A stretch of 64,000 nt of DNA from Nonomuraea spiralis (GTDB taxonomy: Bacteria > Actinomycetota > Actinomycetes > Streptosporangiales > Streptosporangiaceae): positions 310,001 through 374,000 of the forward strand of contig NZ_BMRC01000008.1 in assembly GCF_014648435.1 (NCBI RefSeq), read 5' to 3'. The notes under the pieces were generated by a model. The model did not search any database. It was not told where the DNA came from and was given only the letters and a program-made list of their open reading frames with translations. Made by a program: the position numbers and the translations under genes. Positions 36,288-43,066 of this stretch are shown here, in pieces. The stretch's first letter is position 1; each line of letters begins with the position of its first letter.

Positions 36288-36319
36288 AGCTGGGCCGATG
36301 AGACGACATCGGCCCAGCT
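36288..36319. promoter_or_regulatory. Perfect 13-bp hairpin in the zinc-knuckle gene leader
   Basis: AGCTGGGCCGATG at 36288-36300 pairs perfectly with CATCGGCCCAGCT at 36307-36319, loop AGACGA. On the plus strand it is followed by TTATGT. Relative to the minus-strand gene it sits in the 5' leader 44 bases before the ATG, so it could be an attenuator, or a terminator for an antisense transcript. Confidence 0.6.
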
Positions 36320-36475
36320 TTATGTGACGTACGGCCTCTGGTGAGCCATCACGTCAGGGAATGAACGCGGCATTTCGTTCTCTGGTGGTTTTGATCAGAT
36401 CCCCCCTGGGCATCTCCCCTCTCCTATGACGTTGACGGGGTTTTACCCCTCTAAGACCACGAACCCACCCCGATT

Positions 36476-36487
36476 TGGCACTTGCCA
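36476..36487. promoter_or_regulatory. Operator-like repeat upstream of the XRE regulator
   Basis: TGGCA-CT-TGCCA, an inverted repeat with a 2-base centre. The exact reverse complement, TGGCA-AG-TGCCA, occurs at 37517-37528 upstream of the first DUF397 gene. Two copies flanking the regulator gene suggest autoregulation plus control of the DUF397 gene. Confidence 0.6.
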
Positions 36488-36591
36488 TAGGAACGTGCCG
36501 GTGACGATTACCTAACGCACATGCCTTCGAAAGAGAACCCGGGGGTACGCTCCGGGCAACCGGCCGCTGCGCTGGAAGGGAGTGTGCGGCG

Positions 36592-37440
36592 ATGAGCATC
36601 CCCAACCCGACGCTCCGGCAACGACAACTGGCGATGCGGTTGCGCGAGCTGCGCAACGAGAAGAACCTGAGCATCGCCGACGTCGCGCAGCAACTCCTGT
36701 GCTCGCCGGCCAAGATCAGCAGGATCGAGACCGCGCAGCGCGGTGTGAGCCTGCGTGACGTACGCGACCTGTGCCGCCTGTACGAGGTCTCCGCCGCCGA
36801 GTCCGCCCAGCTCATGACGCTCGCCAAGGACGCCAGGCAGAAGGAGTGGTGGCAGTTCTACGACAACCGCGAGCTGCGGCAGATGCTCGGCCTGGAGGCG
36901 GAGGCCAGCGCCATCACCGAGTACGAGATCACCACCGTGCCCGGCCTGCTCCAGACCGAGGACTACGCCCGTGCCGTCATCCGCGGCTGGCTGCCCCGCA
37001 TCGCGCCCGACGTGCTCGACGACCGGGTCAAGGTCCGGATGAAGCGCCAGGAGTGGCTGTACCGGGCCGACACCCTGCGCTACTGGGTCCTGCTGGACGA
37101 GTCGGTGCTCTACCGGCACGTGGGCAGCCCGCCGACCATGCTCGACCAGCTCGACCGGCTCGTCGAGCTGAGCGAGCTGCCGCACGTCACGATCCAGGTC
37201 ATTCCCTTCACGGCGGGGGCGCACGTCGGCTTCGACAGCACGTTCCGGCTCATGGAGTTCGACCATGACTCCGGCATCGCCGACACCATTTTCGTGGAAC
37301 ACCAAATGGGCCTTTTCTACCTTGAGGCCGATAAGGTGGTCAGACGGTTCCGTGAGATCATCGACCATCTGCGGGCCGAAGCCCTGGGCATCCAGGAGTC
37401 GCGGCGGCGAATTACCGAAATGGCCGCAAAGTTCGCATAG
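36592..37440 (+). CDS. XRE-family regulator with DUF5753 domain
   Basis: 282 residues. N-terminal helix-turn-helix at about 10-70 (LAMRLRELRNEKNLSIADVAQQL, CSPAKISRIET) and a C-terminal DUF5753 domain from about 90 (WWQFYDN, YEITTVPGLLQTEDYAR, QVIPFTAG). This is the WhiJ/BldB-associated type very abundant in actinomycetes, usually paired with a small DUF397 protein that modulates it, with roles in development and antibiotic production where studied. Two DUF397 genes follow. GAAGGGAG precedes the ATG. A TGGCA-N2-TGCCA operator-like site lies upstream, and its reverse complement lies downstream. Confidence 0.95.
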   Translation: MSIPNPTLRQRQLAMRLRELRNEKNLSIADVAQQLLCSPAKISRIETAQRGVSLRDVRDLCRLYEVSAAESAQLMTLAKDARQKEWWQFYDNRELRQMLGLEAEASAITEYEITTVPGLLQTEDYARAVIRGWLPRIAPDVLDDRVKVRMKRQEWLYRADTLRYWVLLDESVLYRHVGSPPTMLDQLDRLVELSELPHVTIQVIPFTAGAHVGFDSTFRLMEFDHDSGIADTIFVEHQMGLFYLEADKVVRRFREIIDHLRAEALGIQESRRRITEMAAKFA

Positions 37441-37516
37441 CACTCCGTCACAGGACGATCTCGATTTCTCGGCCACCTGGCACGACGCCCTCGACACCAT
37501 CCGGACCTCGCTCTTT

Positions 37517-37528
37517 TGGCAAGTGCCA
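37517..37528. promoter_or_regulatory. Operator-like repeat upstream of the first DUF397 gene
   Basis: TGGCA-AG-TGCCA, reverse complement of the site at 36476. It lies about 90 bases before the DUF397 ATG and could cover the promoter; TTGGCA at 37516-37521 may double as a -35. Confidence 0.6.
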
Positions 37529-37615
37529 GATGCTACTGTTCGTGCATTGGGATGCCTCCGAACTCCATGAGATCGCCGCGTCCGCCGACAATTGTTCATG
37601 AACGAGGGGGAGACA

Positions 37616-37819
37616 ATGACGTCCGACCGCCCGAGCGTCCAAGCAGCTCCGCAGTGGCGTGCCGCGTCCCGCTGCAACAACGGAGAATGCGTCGAGGTCG
37701 CGCTTCTGTCCCCCGGCCGGGTCGGCGTACGGGACAACAAGAATCCGGGTGGCCCGGTCCTGACATTCACCACCGGCGAATGGGACGACTTCCTGCGCGT
37801 AATACGCCAGTCCCGTTGA
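37616..37819 (+). CDS. DUF397 domain protein 1
   Basis: 67 residues from the ATG at 37616, which has GAGGGGGAG just upstream; an in-frame ATG at 37598 lacks this. The DUF397 signature is clear: WRAASRCNNGECVEVALL, VGVRDNKNPGGPVLTFT and WDDFLRVIR. DUF397 proteins act with the XRE/DUF5753 regulator encoded immediately upstream, as antagonist or co-factor in a toxin/antitoxin-like or signalling pair. It follows an operator-like site shared with the regulator and ends at a classical terminator. Confidence 0.93.
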   Translation: MTSDRPSVQAAPQWRAASRCNNGECVEVALLSPGRVGVRDNKNPGGPVLTFTTGEWDDFLRVIRQSR

Positions 37820-37839
37820 GCGCACGCGCTTTCTCTTCC

Positions 37840-37874
37840 GGCGGTCGTCCCTGCGGACGCCCGCCTTTTGTTTT
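37840..37874 (+). terminator. Rho-independent terminator after DUF397 gene 1
   Basis: GGCGGTCGTCC at 37840-37850 pairs with GGACGCCCGCC at 37855-37865 (one mismatch), loop CTGC, followed by TTTTGTTTT. The only classical U-tract terminator I see in the window. Confidence 0.85.
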
Positions 37875-37985
37875 GGCCCGCTTCGAAGGCCGTCGCGCCC
37901 GCTCCTGTCACCTGGTCATCCTCGGCTGTCAAGGTAAAATCACCTCGGCTCACTACCTCTACAGCCGCCCTTCAGGAGGTAATGG

Positions 37986-38201
37986 ATGAAACGCCCACCT
38001 GCCCTTGACCAGGCACGATGGCAACGGTGCAACAATGGCGACTGCGTCGAAGTCACCATGCTCGCCGACCGGGTCTGGGTGCGGGGAAGCCAGGACGCCA
38101 GCGGAGCCGTCCTGTCGTTCACCATCGACGAGTGGACCGCGTTCCTCGACGGCGTGCGGCGCGGCCACTTCGATCTCGAACGGCTCGCGCCCCAGGTCTG
38201 A
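37986..38201 (+). CDS. DUF397 domain protein 2
   Basis: 71 residues with AGGAGG seven bases before the ATG. Same family as the preceding gene: WQRCNNGDCVEVTML, VWVRGSQDASGAVLSFT and WTAFLDGVRRG. The two differ enough to be old paralogues. It is separated from the first copy by a strong terminator and has no TGGCA-N2-TGCCA site, so it is probably transcribed from its own promoter in the AT-richer stretch near 37935. It may pair with the adjacent XRE regulator or with one elsewhere. Confidence 0.92.
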   Translation: MKRPPALDQARWQRCNNGDCVEVTMLADRVWVRGSQDASGAVLSFTIDEWTAFLDGVRRGHFDLERLAPQV

Positions 38202-38280
38202 CCGGCCACAACGTTCTCATCGAGGTCTGTCGGGGGCATTCGGGGTTTCAGGCCGCGGCCCCCGGCAATATGCCGACTCC

Positions 38281-38700
38281 ATGGGCGGATTCAAGAAGTT
38301 CTTACTCCGGGGCAACATCGTCGAGCTGGCGGTCGCCGTGATCGTCGGGGCCACCTTCAGCGGGCTCGTCCAGGCGCTGGTCGCCGATCTCATCACCCCG
38401 CTGATCGGCGCGGTGAGCGGGGGCCGGCAACCGAACTTCGCCGAGTACTCCTTCACCGTCAACGGCAGCGAGTTCAAGTACGGCGACTTCCTCAACCACC
38501 TGGTGACCTTCCTGGTCATCGCGGCGGTCGTGTACTGGCTGGTGGTGGCCCCCATGACCCGGCTGATCGGGCTGTTCGACCGGGACCGGGCCGCGACGAC
38601 CAAGGAGTGCCCGGAGTGCCTGTCGGAGATCCCGGCCGAGGCCAGGCGGTGTGCGCAGTGCACGTCCGAGCTGGTGCCGGAGTCCGAGAAACCGCGCTGA
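38281..38700 (+). CDS. mscL: Large-conductance mechanosensitive channel with zinc ribbon tail
   Basis: 139 residues. Opens under membrane tension to release solutes on osmotic downshock. The first helix region FKKFLLRGNIVELAVAVIVG is diagnostic of MscL, and the second membrane segment is at about 80-100 (LVTFLVIAAVVYWLVV). The C-terminus is not the usual charged helix bundle alone: it carries CPECLSEIP followed by CAQCTSEL, a compact zinc-ribbon-like motif seen in some actinobacterial MscL proteins. No SD is visible before the ATG. It stands alone. Confidence 0.94.
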   Translation: MGGFKKFLLRGNIVELAVAVIVGATFSGLVQALVADLITPLIGAVSGGRQPNFAEYSFTVNGSEFKYGDFLNHLVTFLVIAAVVYWLVVAPMTRLIGLFDRDRAATTKECPECLSEIPAEARRCAQCTSELVPESEKPR

Positions 38701-38767
38701 ACCGTACATCACGGACTCTTGACCCCAGTGACGCACCGGCGGGGTGGACGTTCGGCAAGATGGACCG

Positions 38768-39346
38768 ATGAGCGTTGAGTTGATGGTCTGGGACGAGCCT
38801 GTGCCGATCAGCCGGGACCAGGCCCGGGCCACATATCTGGCGGTGAAACGGGGCGACCCGGTCGAGGGGGACGTGCCCGACGTCGCCAAGGAGCTGCCCG
38901 GGGAGGTCACCCTGTACCCCGGGCACGTGCTGGTGACGATGGACCTGGACACGATGGACGAGAGTTCGGCCCAGGTGTTCACCGCCGCCCGCGCCCACGG
39001 CCTGGTCTGCTACGACCCCCAGCGCGACCTGGTGCACAACGTGGCCCCGCTCGGCGTCTACCAGGGCATGCAGCTCCACACCGGCGACGGGATGGTCGTC
39101 CACGACCCCGACCTCGGCCTGATCCGCGACGTCCTGGCCACCCTGTCCCCGCAGAACCCGTTCGTCGCCCTGGTGAGCTTCGGCCACCATTTCATCCAGG
39201 TCTCGCCCGGTTACGAGCTGGAGTACAAGGAGGGCACGATGGTCCGCGCGGTCGTGCCCGACCTGGCCGAGGTGCAGCAGGCCTTCCACGAGTACGCCAC
39301 CGGCGAGCGCGGCTTCCTGACCCGCCACTCCTGGGCTCAGGCGTAG
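38768..39346 (+). CDS. Protein of unknown function
   Basis: 192 residues, soluble, no signal peptide and no family I recognise. The protein is alpha/beta with an acidic bias (VELMVWDEPVPISRDQARATYL at the start) and a conserved-looking centre around DPDLGLIRDVLATLSPQNPFV. A possible immunity-type or single-domain housekeeping protein; nothing supports one over the other. The start at 38768 is preferred to an upstream in-frame codon because the N-terminal sequence becomes ordered there. Its last 10 bases overlap the convergent dehydratase gene. Confidence 0.75.
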   Translation: MSVELMVWDEPVPISRDQARATYLAVKRGDPVEGDVPDVAKELPGEVTLYPGHVLVTMDLDTMDESSAQVFTAARAHGLVCYDPQRDLVHNVAPLGVYQGMQLHTGDGMVVHDPDLGLIRDVLATLSPQNPFVALVSFGHHFIQVSPGYELEYKEGTMVRAVVPDLAEVQQAFHEYATGERGFLTRHSWAQA

Positions 39347-40254
39347 ATCCGCGCGAACAGCTCAGGATCGACGTTGCCCCCGGACACCACGGCGACCGTG
39401 CGCCCGGCGGGCACCCGGCCCGACAGCAGGGCGGCCGTGGCCGCCGCCCCGCTGGGCTCGGTCACCAGCCGGGCCGTGCGCGCGAGGTGCCGTACGGCCC
39501 CGCGCAGCTCGTCCTCCGACACCGTGACGATGCCTTCGAGGTGCTCGCGCAGGTGGGCGAAGGTCAGCTCGGACACCCGGTTCACCCGCAGCCCGTCGGC
39601 GATGGTCCGGAACGTACGGGAGGTCTCCCAGGTCACCACGCGCCCGGCCGCCAGGCTCTCGGCGGCGTCGGCGGCCAGTTCGGGCTCGACGCCGTACACG
39701 CGGACGTCGGGCCGCAGCGCCTTGACCGCCGCCGCGACTCCGGAGGCCAGCCCGCCGCCGCTGACCGGCACGAGCACCACCTCGACGTCCGGCAGGTCCT
39801 CGACGATCTCCAGGCCGATCGTGCCCTGCCCGGCGATGATCGCACGGTGGTCGTACGGCGGCACGAGCGTCAGGCCGCGCTCGGCCGCCAGCCGCTCGGC
39901 CATCACCTCGCGCTGGTCGGGCGGCACGACGACCACCTCGGCGCCCCACCCCTCGATCGCCGCCTTCTTGACCGCCGGGGTGCCCTCGGGCACGACCACC
40001 GTGCAGGGCACGCCGAACTCGGCGGCCGCGCAGGCCAGCGCCTGCCCGTGGTTGCCGGAGGAGTGCGTGACGACGCCGGAGGGACGCAGTACGGCCAGCG
40101 CGTTGTAGGCGCCGCGGATCTTGAACGAGCCGACCGGCTGGAGGCTCTCGGGCTTCAGCCAGGACTCGCCCATCCGCAGGAGCGGGGTACGCACCGCGAT
40201 CCCCTTGATCCGCTCGGCCGCCTCGCGGATGTCGTCGATCGTCACAAGGTCCAT
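39337..40254 (-). CDS. PLP-dependent threonine/serine dehydratase family enzyme
   Basis: 305 residues. Fold type II PLP enzyme: the Schiff-base Lys45 is in SFKIRGAYN, the cofactor ring-binding SSGNHGQALA follows near 85, and the phosphate-binding VSGGGLASG lies near 165. Length and the absence of an ACT domain fit a catabolic threonine dehydratase or serine racemase-like enzyme, deaminating threonine or serine to a keto acid. Exact substrate is not decidable here. It is a single gene, divergent from the aminopeptidase with 66 bases between the starts. Confidence 0.9.
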   Translation of the reverse strand: MDLVTIDDIREAAERIKGIAVRTPLLRMGESWLKPESLQPVGSFKIRGAYNALAVLRPSGVVTHSSGNHGQALACAAAEFGVPCTVVVPEGTPAVKKAAIEGWGAEVVVVPPDQREVMAERLAAERGLTLVPPYDHRAIIAGQGTIGLEIVEDLPDVEVVLVPVSGGGLASGVAAAVKALRPDVRVYGVEPELAADAAESLAAGRVVTWETSRTFRTIADGLRVNRVSELTFAHLREHLEGIVTVSEDELRGAVRHLARTARLVTEPSGAAATAALLSGRVPAGRTVAVVSGGNVDPELFARIYA

Positions 40255-40320
40255 ACGATCACTCTAGGCTCGGACCGGCACAAAACGGAGAGCCCCTGCT
40301 CCATGGCAGGATCGCGGAAC

Positions 40321-41280
40321 ATGAGAACTCTGTACCCGCCCATCGAACCCTACGACTCCGGCCTGCTCGACGTGGGCGACGGCAACCAGATCTACTGGGA
40401 GGTCTGCGGCAACCCCGACGGCAAGCCGGCCGTCATGCTGCACGGTGGCCCGGGCGCCGGGTGCAGCGAGAAGCACCGCCGGCAGTGGAACCCCGAGCTG
40501 TACCGGATTGTCCTGTTCGACCAGCGCAACTGCGGGCGCAGCCTGCCGCACGCCAGCGACCCCGGCACGTCGCTGGCCGCCAACACCACCTGGAACCTGG
40601 TGGCCGACATCGAACGGCTGCGCGAGCACCTGGGCATCGACAGGTGGCAGGTGTTCGGCGGCTCGTGGGGCAGCGCGTTGTCGCTGGCGTACGCGCAGAC
40701 GCACCCCGACCGGACGACCGAGCTCGTCCTGCGCGGCATCTTCACGCTGCGCCCGCACGAGCTGCGCTGGTTCTACCAGGAGGGCGCGAGCTACCTGTTC
40801 CCCGACCTGTGGGAGTCGTACGTGGCGCCGATCCCCGCCGAGGAGCGCGGCGACCTCATGGCCGCCTTCCGCGCCCGGCTCGAAGGCGACGACGACGCGG
40901 CCCGGCTGACGGCGGCCAAGGCGTGGGCCGAGTGGGAGGGCGCCACGATCACGCTGCTGCCCGACCCCGACCTGGTGGCGGAGTTCGGCGAGGACAAGAT
41001 GGCGGTGTCGTTCGCGAGGATCGAGAACCACTACTTCCACCACGGCGGCTGGTTCGGCCCCGAGCAGCTCATCAGGGACGTCGACAAGATCCGGCACATC
41101 CCGGCGGTGATCATCCAGGGCCGCTACGACGCCTGCACGCCCATGGCCACCGCCTGGGACCTGCACAAGGCGTGGCCCGAGGCCGACTTCCAGGTGGTGC
41201 ACGACGCCGGGCACGCCTCGACCGAGCCCGGCATCGTGGACCGGCTCATCGCGGCGACAGACGGCTTCGCGCGAGCCTGA
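40321..41280 (+). CDS. pip: Prolyl aminopeptidase (proline iminopeptidase)
   Basis: 319 residues. Alpha/beta hydrolase of family S33 that removes N-terminal proline. HGGPGAG at 41-47 forms the oxyanion region, the nucleophile Ser115 is in GGSWGSAL, the Asp is in YDACTP, and the His in DAGHAS. The opening LYPPIEPYDSGLLDV and FDQRNCGRSLPHA are diagnostic. The start at 40321 matches the usual N-terminus; an ATG six codons earlier is possible. Its last 35 bases overlap the convergent PAP2 gene. Confidence 0.95.
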   Translation: MRTLYPPIEPYDSGLLDVGDGNQIYWEVCGNPDGKPAVMLHGGPGAGCSEKHRRQWNPELYRIVLFDQRNCGRSLPHASDPGTSLAANTTWNLVADIERLREHLGIDRWQVFGGSWGSALSLAYAQTHPDRTTELVLRGIFTLRPHELRWFYQEGASYLFPDLWESYVAPIPAEERGDLMAAFRARLEGDDDAARLTAAKAWAEWEGATITLLPDPDLVAEFGEDKMAVSFARIENHYFHHGGWFGPEQLIRDVDKIRHIPAVIIQGRYDACTPMATAWDLHKAWPEADFQVVHDAGHASTEPGIVDRLIAATDGFARA

Positions 41281-41794
41281 CGGCGGGGGTGACCGCGCCG
41301 ACCAGCAGCAGCGCGAACAGCGGCGCGAGCACCAGGCCGAGGAGGAAGCCGCCGGCGACGTCGTGCGGGTAGTGCACGCCGACGAACACCCGCGAGAAGC
41401 CCATCACCGCGGCCAGCGGCAGGACCACCCAGGCCAGGGCGCGCCAGGCCAGGATGAGCGTGCCGGCCGCGCCCGCGGCGATCACGGTGTGGTTGCTGGG
41501 GAAGGACCAGTCCGTCGAGGGCGGGCAGGCCGCGATCGTGGCGATCCCGCCGCGGCACGGCCGGTCCTCCCGGACCAGCACCTTCACCCCCTCGCTCACG
41601 ACATACGCGCCCACCACCCCGGCCGGGCCGGCGATGGCGAGCGCGAGGTCGCGGGCGGGGGCCTGGCGCGCCCGCCACCAGCAGACGACGAACAGCGCCG
41701 CGAAGACGAACAGGCCGGCGTCCGTGCCGATCTCGGCGAGGGTGTGCAGCCACCCGGGCGTGGTCAGAGCGAAGTCGACGATGTCGCGGTACAC
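41246..41794 (-). CDS. PAP2-family membrane phosphatase
   Basis: 182 residues from GTG. Five or six hydrophobic helices. The three phosphatase signatures are present: KVLVREDRP, the PSNH of SFPSNHT, and SRVFVGVHYPHD with the nucleophilic His. Enzymes of this type dephosphorylate lipid phosphates such as undecaprenyl pyrophosphate or phosphatidic acid at the outer face of the membrane. Role here unknown. Its 3' end overlaps pip by 35 bases. Confidence 0.93.
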   Translation of the reverse strand: MYRDIVDFALTTPGWLHTLAEIGTDAGLFVFAALFVVCWWRARQAPARDLALAIAGPAGVVGAYVVSEGVKVLVREDRPCRGGIATIAACPPSTDWSFPSNHTVIAAGAAGTLILAWRALAWVVLPLAAVMGFSRVFVGVHYPHDVAGGFLLGLVLAPLFALLLVGAVTPAVRLARSRLSPR

Positions 41795-41880
41795 AGGTGT
41801 CCAATCCGTGAACGGGTAGTGGACACGACCTTATGGACTTTGATCGTCAAATGCTTCGACCGAAAGGTCGAAGCAGGGTC

Positions 41881-42183
41881 TTACGCAAGATACTGGCGCA
41901 TGAGGAGAGTGCGCTTCTGCTCCAGCTCACCTTCGGTGATGAGACCGCGGTCGAACGCCTCGGTGGTGGCGTCACGCTCGGCCATGTAGTACGCGGCCAT
42001 GATCTCGCTGCGCAGCGGGGTGAACCCGCGCTCCACGCAGTCGGAGAAGACGGTGACCTTCTGCTCGACGGCGTCGGCGCGTACCGTGCAGGTCAGGTCG
42101 TACGCTTTGAGCTGCTGAACCGCTTCACGAAGCGTGACCGGACCGAGGGACCCGTTGAAACGGGTATCAAGAGTGATCTTCAC
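41881..42183 (-). CDS. Protein of unknown function with C-terminal SHOCT-like segment
   Basis: 100 residues from a GTG at 42183, chosen because GGAGG lies ten bases upstream; a TTG thirteen codons earlier is the alternative. The N-terminal 60 residues are alpha/beta without recognised motif. The C-terminal 30 residues (AFDRGLITEGELEQKRTLLM) resemble the short helical SHOCT module (a Phe/Leu-rich helix, Gly, I-T/S-x-E-E-x-E, Lys), which usually mediates oligomerisation. Divergent from the universal stress protein with 79 bases between. Confidence 0.7.
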   Translation of the reverse strand: MKITLDTRFNGSLGPVTLREAVQQLKAYDLTCTVRADAVEQKVTVFSDCVERGFTPLRSEIMAAYYMAERDATTEAFDRGLITEGELEQKRTLLMRQYLA

Positions 42184-42262
42184 TATTTTTACGCCTCCAT
42201 TCGGTTGAAACGCATCGGACAAGGCCGCGTATTCCCTGCTCAGAGCGGGTAAGAGGGCAAAC

Positions 42263-43057
42263 GTGATCGGAGAGCACGTGATCGTCGGCTACAGCAACGA
42301 CCCGGGGGGACGTGACGCGCTCGCGCTCGGAGCGGCCATCACCCGGATCACCGGAGGCGAGCTCACGGTGGCCTCGATCTACCCTCCGGGCAGCCCGGGT
42401 CTGGCCGTGGAGGCCCAGGCCAACCTCGCGCACGCGGCCGAGGAACTGGGCATCGTCCCGGCCGAGTACATGGCGTTCGAGAGCCGGGGCACCGGCCGCG
42501 GGTTGTCGGTGCTGGCCAGCCGGATCAGGGCCGACCTCATCGTGCTCGGCTCGGCGAGCGGCGGCCAGTACGGCCGCATCGCCGTCGGCAGCGCCGCCGA
42601 CCACCTGCTGCACCGGTCACCGGAGGCGGTGATGCTGGCGCCCTCCGGTTACGTGCCGCCCGAGGAGCCGGCCAGGCTCACCCTCGCCTACGTCCACCGG
42701 CCGCAGTGCGACGCGGCGGTCGAGCGGGTGGCGCAGGCGGCGCTGCGGCTCGACGTACCGCTGCGACTGATCACCCTCGACCTGCGCACCGAGGACCAGG
42801 GCAAGCTCCGCGACGACCTGGCGCTGGCCGTACGGCTGGCCTGGGAGAGCACCGGCCTGGAGGCCGAGTCGGAGGTGGCCGAGGGCCACGACGTGCCGGC
42901 CGCGCTGAAGGACGTGGAGTGGCTGCCGGGCGAGCTGCTGGTCTGCGCCGCCGGCGAGGACGCCCAGCCCCACCGGGTGTTCCTGGGCGAGCTGGCCATG
43001 AAGGTGCTGAGGTCGTCGTCCTGCCCGGTCACCGTGCTGCCGAGGGGCTTCTCCTAA
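42263..43057 (+). CDS. Universal stress protein with two UspA domains
   Basis: 264 residues, GTG start with AGAGGG upstream. Two tandem UspA folds: the first (1-135) has VIVGYSNDPGGRDAL and DLIVLGSASGGQYGRIAVGSAADHLLHRS, close to the ATP-binding G-2x-G-9x-G(S/T) pattern; the second (about 140-264) ends LAMKVLRSSSCPVTVLP and is more degenerate. Such proteins respond to stress or nucleotide levels in the cytoplasm. It precedes the sensor kinase by 9 bases and may be cotranscribed with it. Confidence 0.9.
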   Translation: MIGEHVIVGYSNDPGGRDALALGAAITRITGGELTVASIYPPGSPGLAVEAQANLAHAAEELGIVPAEYMAFESRGTGRGLSVLASRIRADLIVLGSASGGQYGRIAVGSAADHLLHRSPEAVMLAPSGYVPPEEPARLTLAYVHRPQCDAAVERVAQAALRLDVPLRLITLDLRTEDQGKLRDDLALAVRLAWESTGLEAESEVAEGHDVPAALKDVEWLPGELLVCAAGEDAQPHRVFLGELAMKVLRSSSCPVTVLPRGFS

Positions 43058-43066
43058 GCTTCTGGG

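Larger units (their letters stand above)
36245..36591. other. Divergent regulatory region between the zinc-knuckle gene and the XRE regulator
   Basis: 347 bases without a gene. It holds a perfect 13-bp hairpin (36288-36319), a TTGACG near 36432 without a convincing -10, and the operator-like TGGCACTTGCCA (36476-36487). The two flanking genes diverge, so both promoters should be here. Confidence 0.6.

Noticed and set aside
36592..37819. Classical toxin-antitoxin module
   Set aside because: The regulator and DUF397 proteins are family-typical and neither has a known toxin fold; a toxin role would be speculation.
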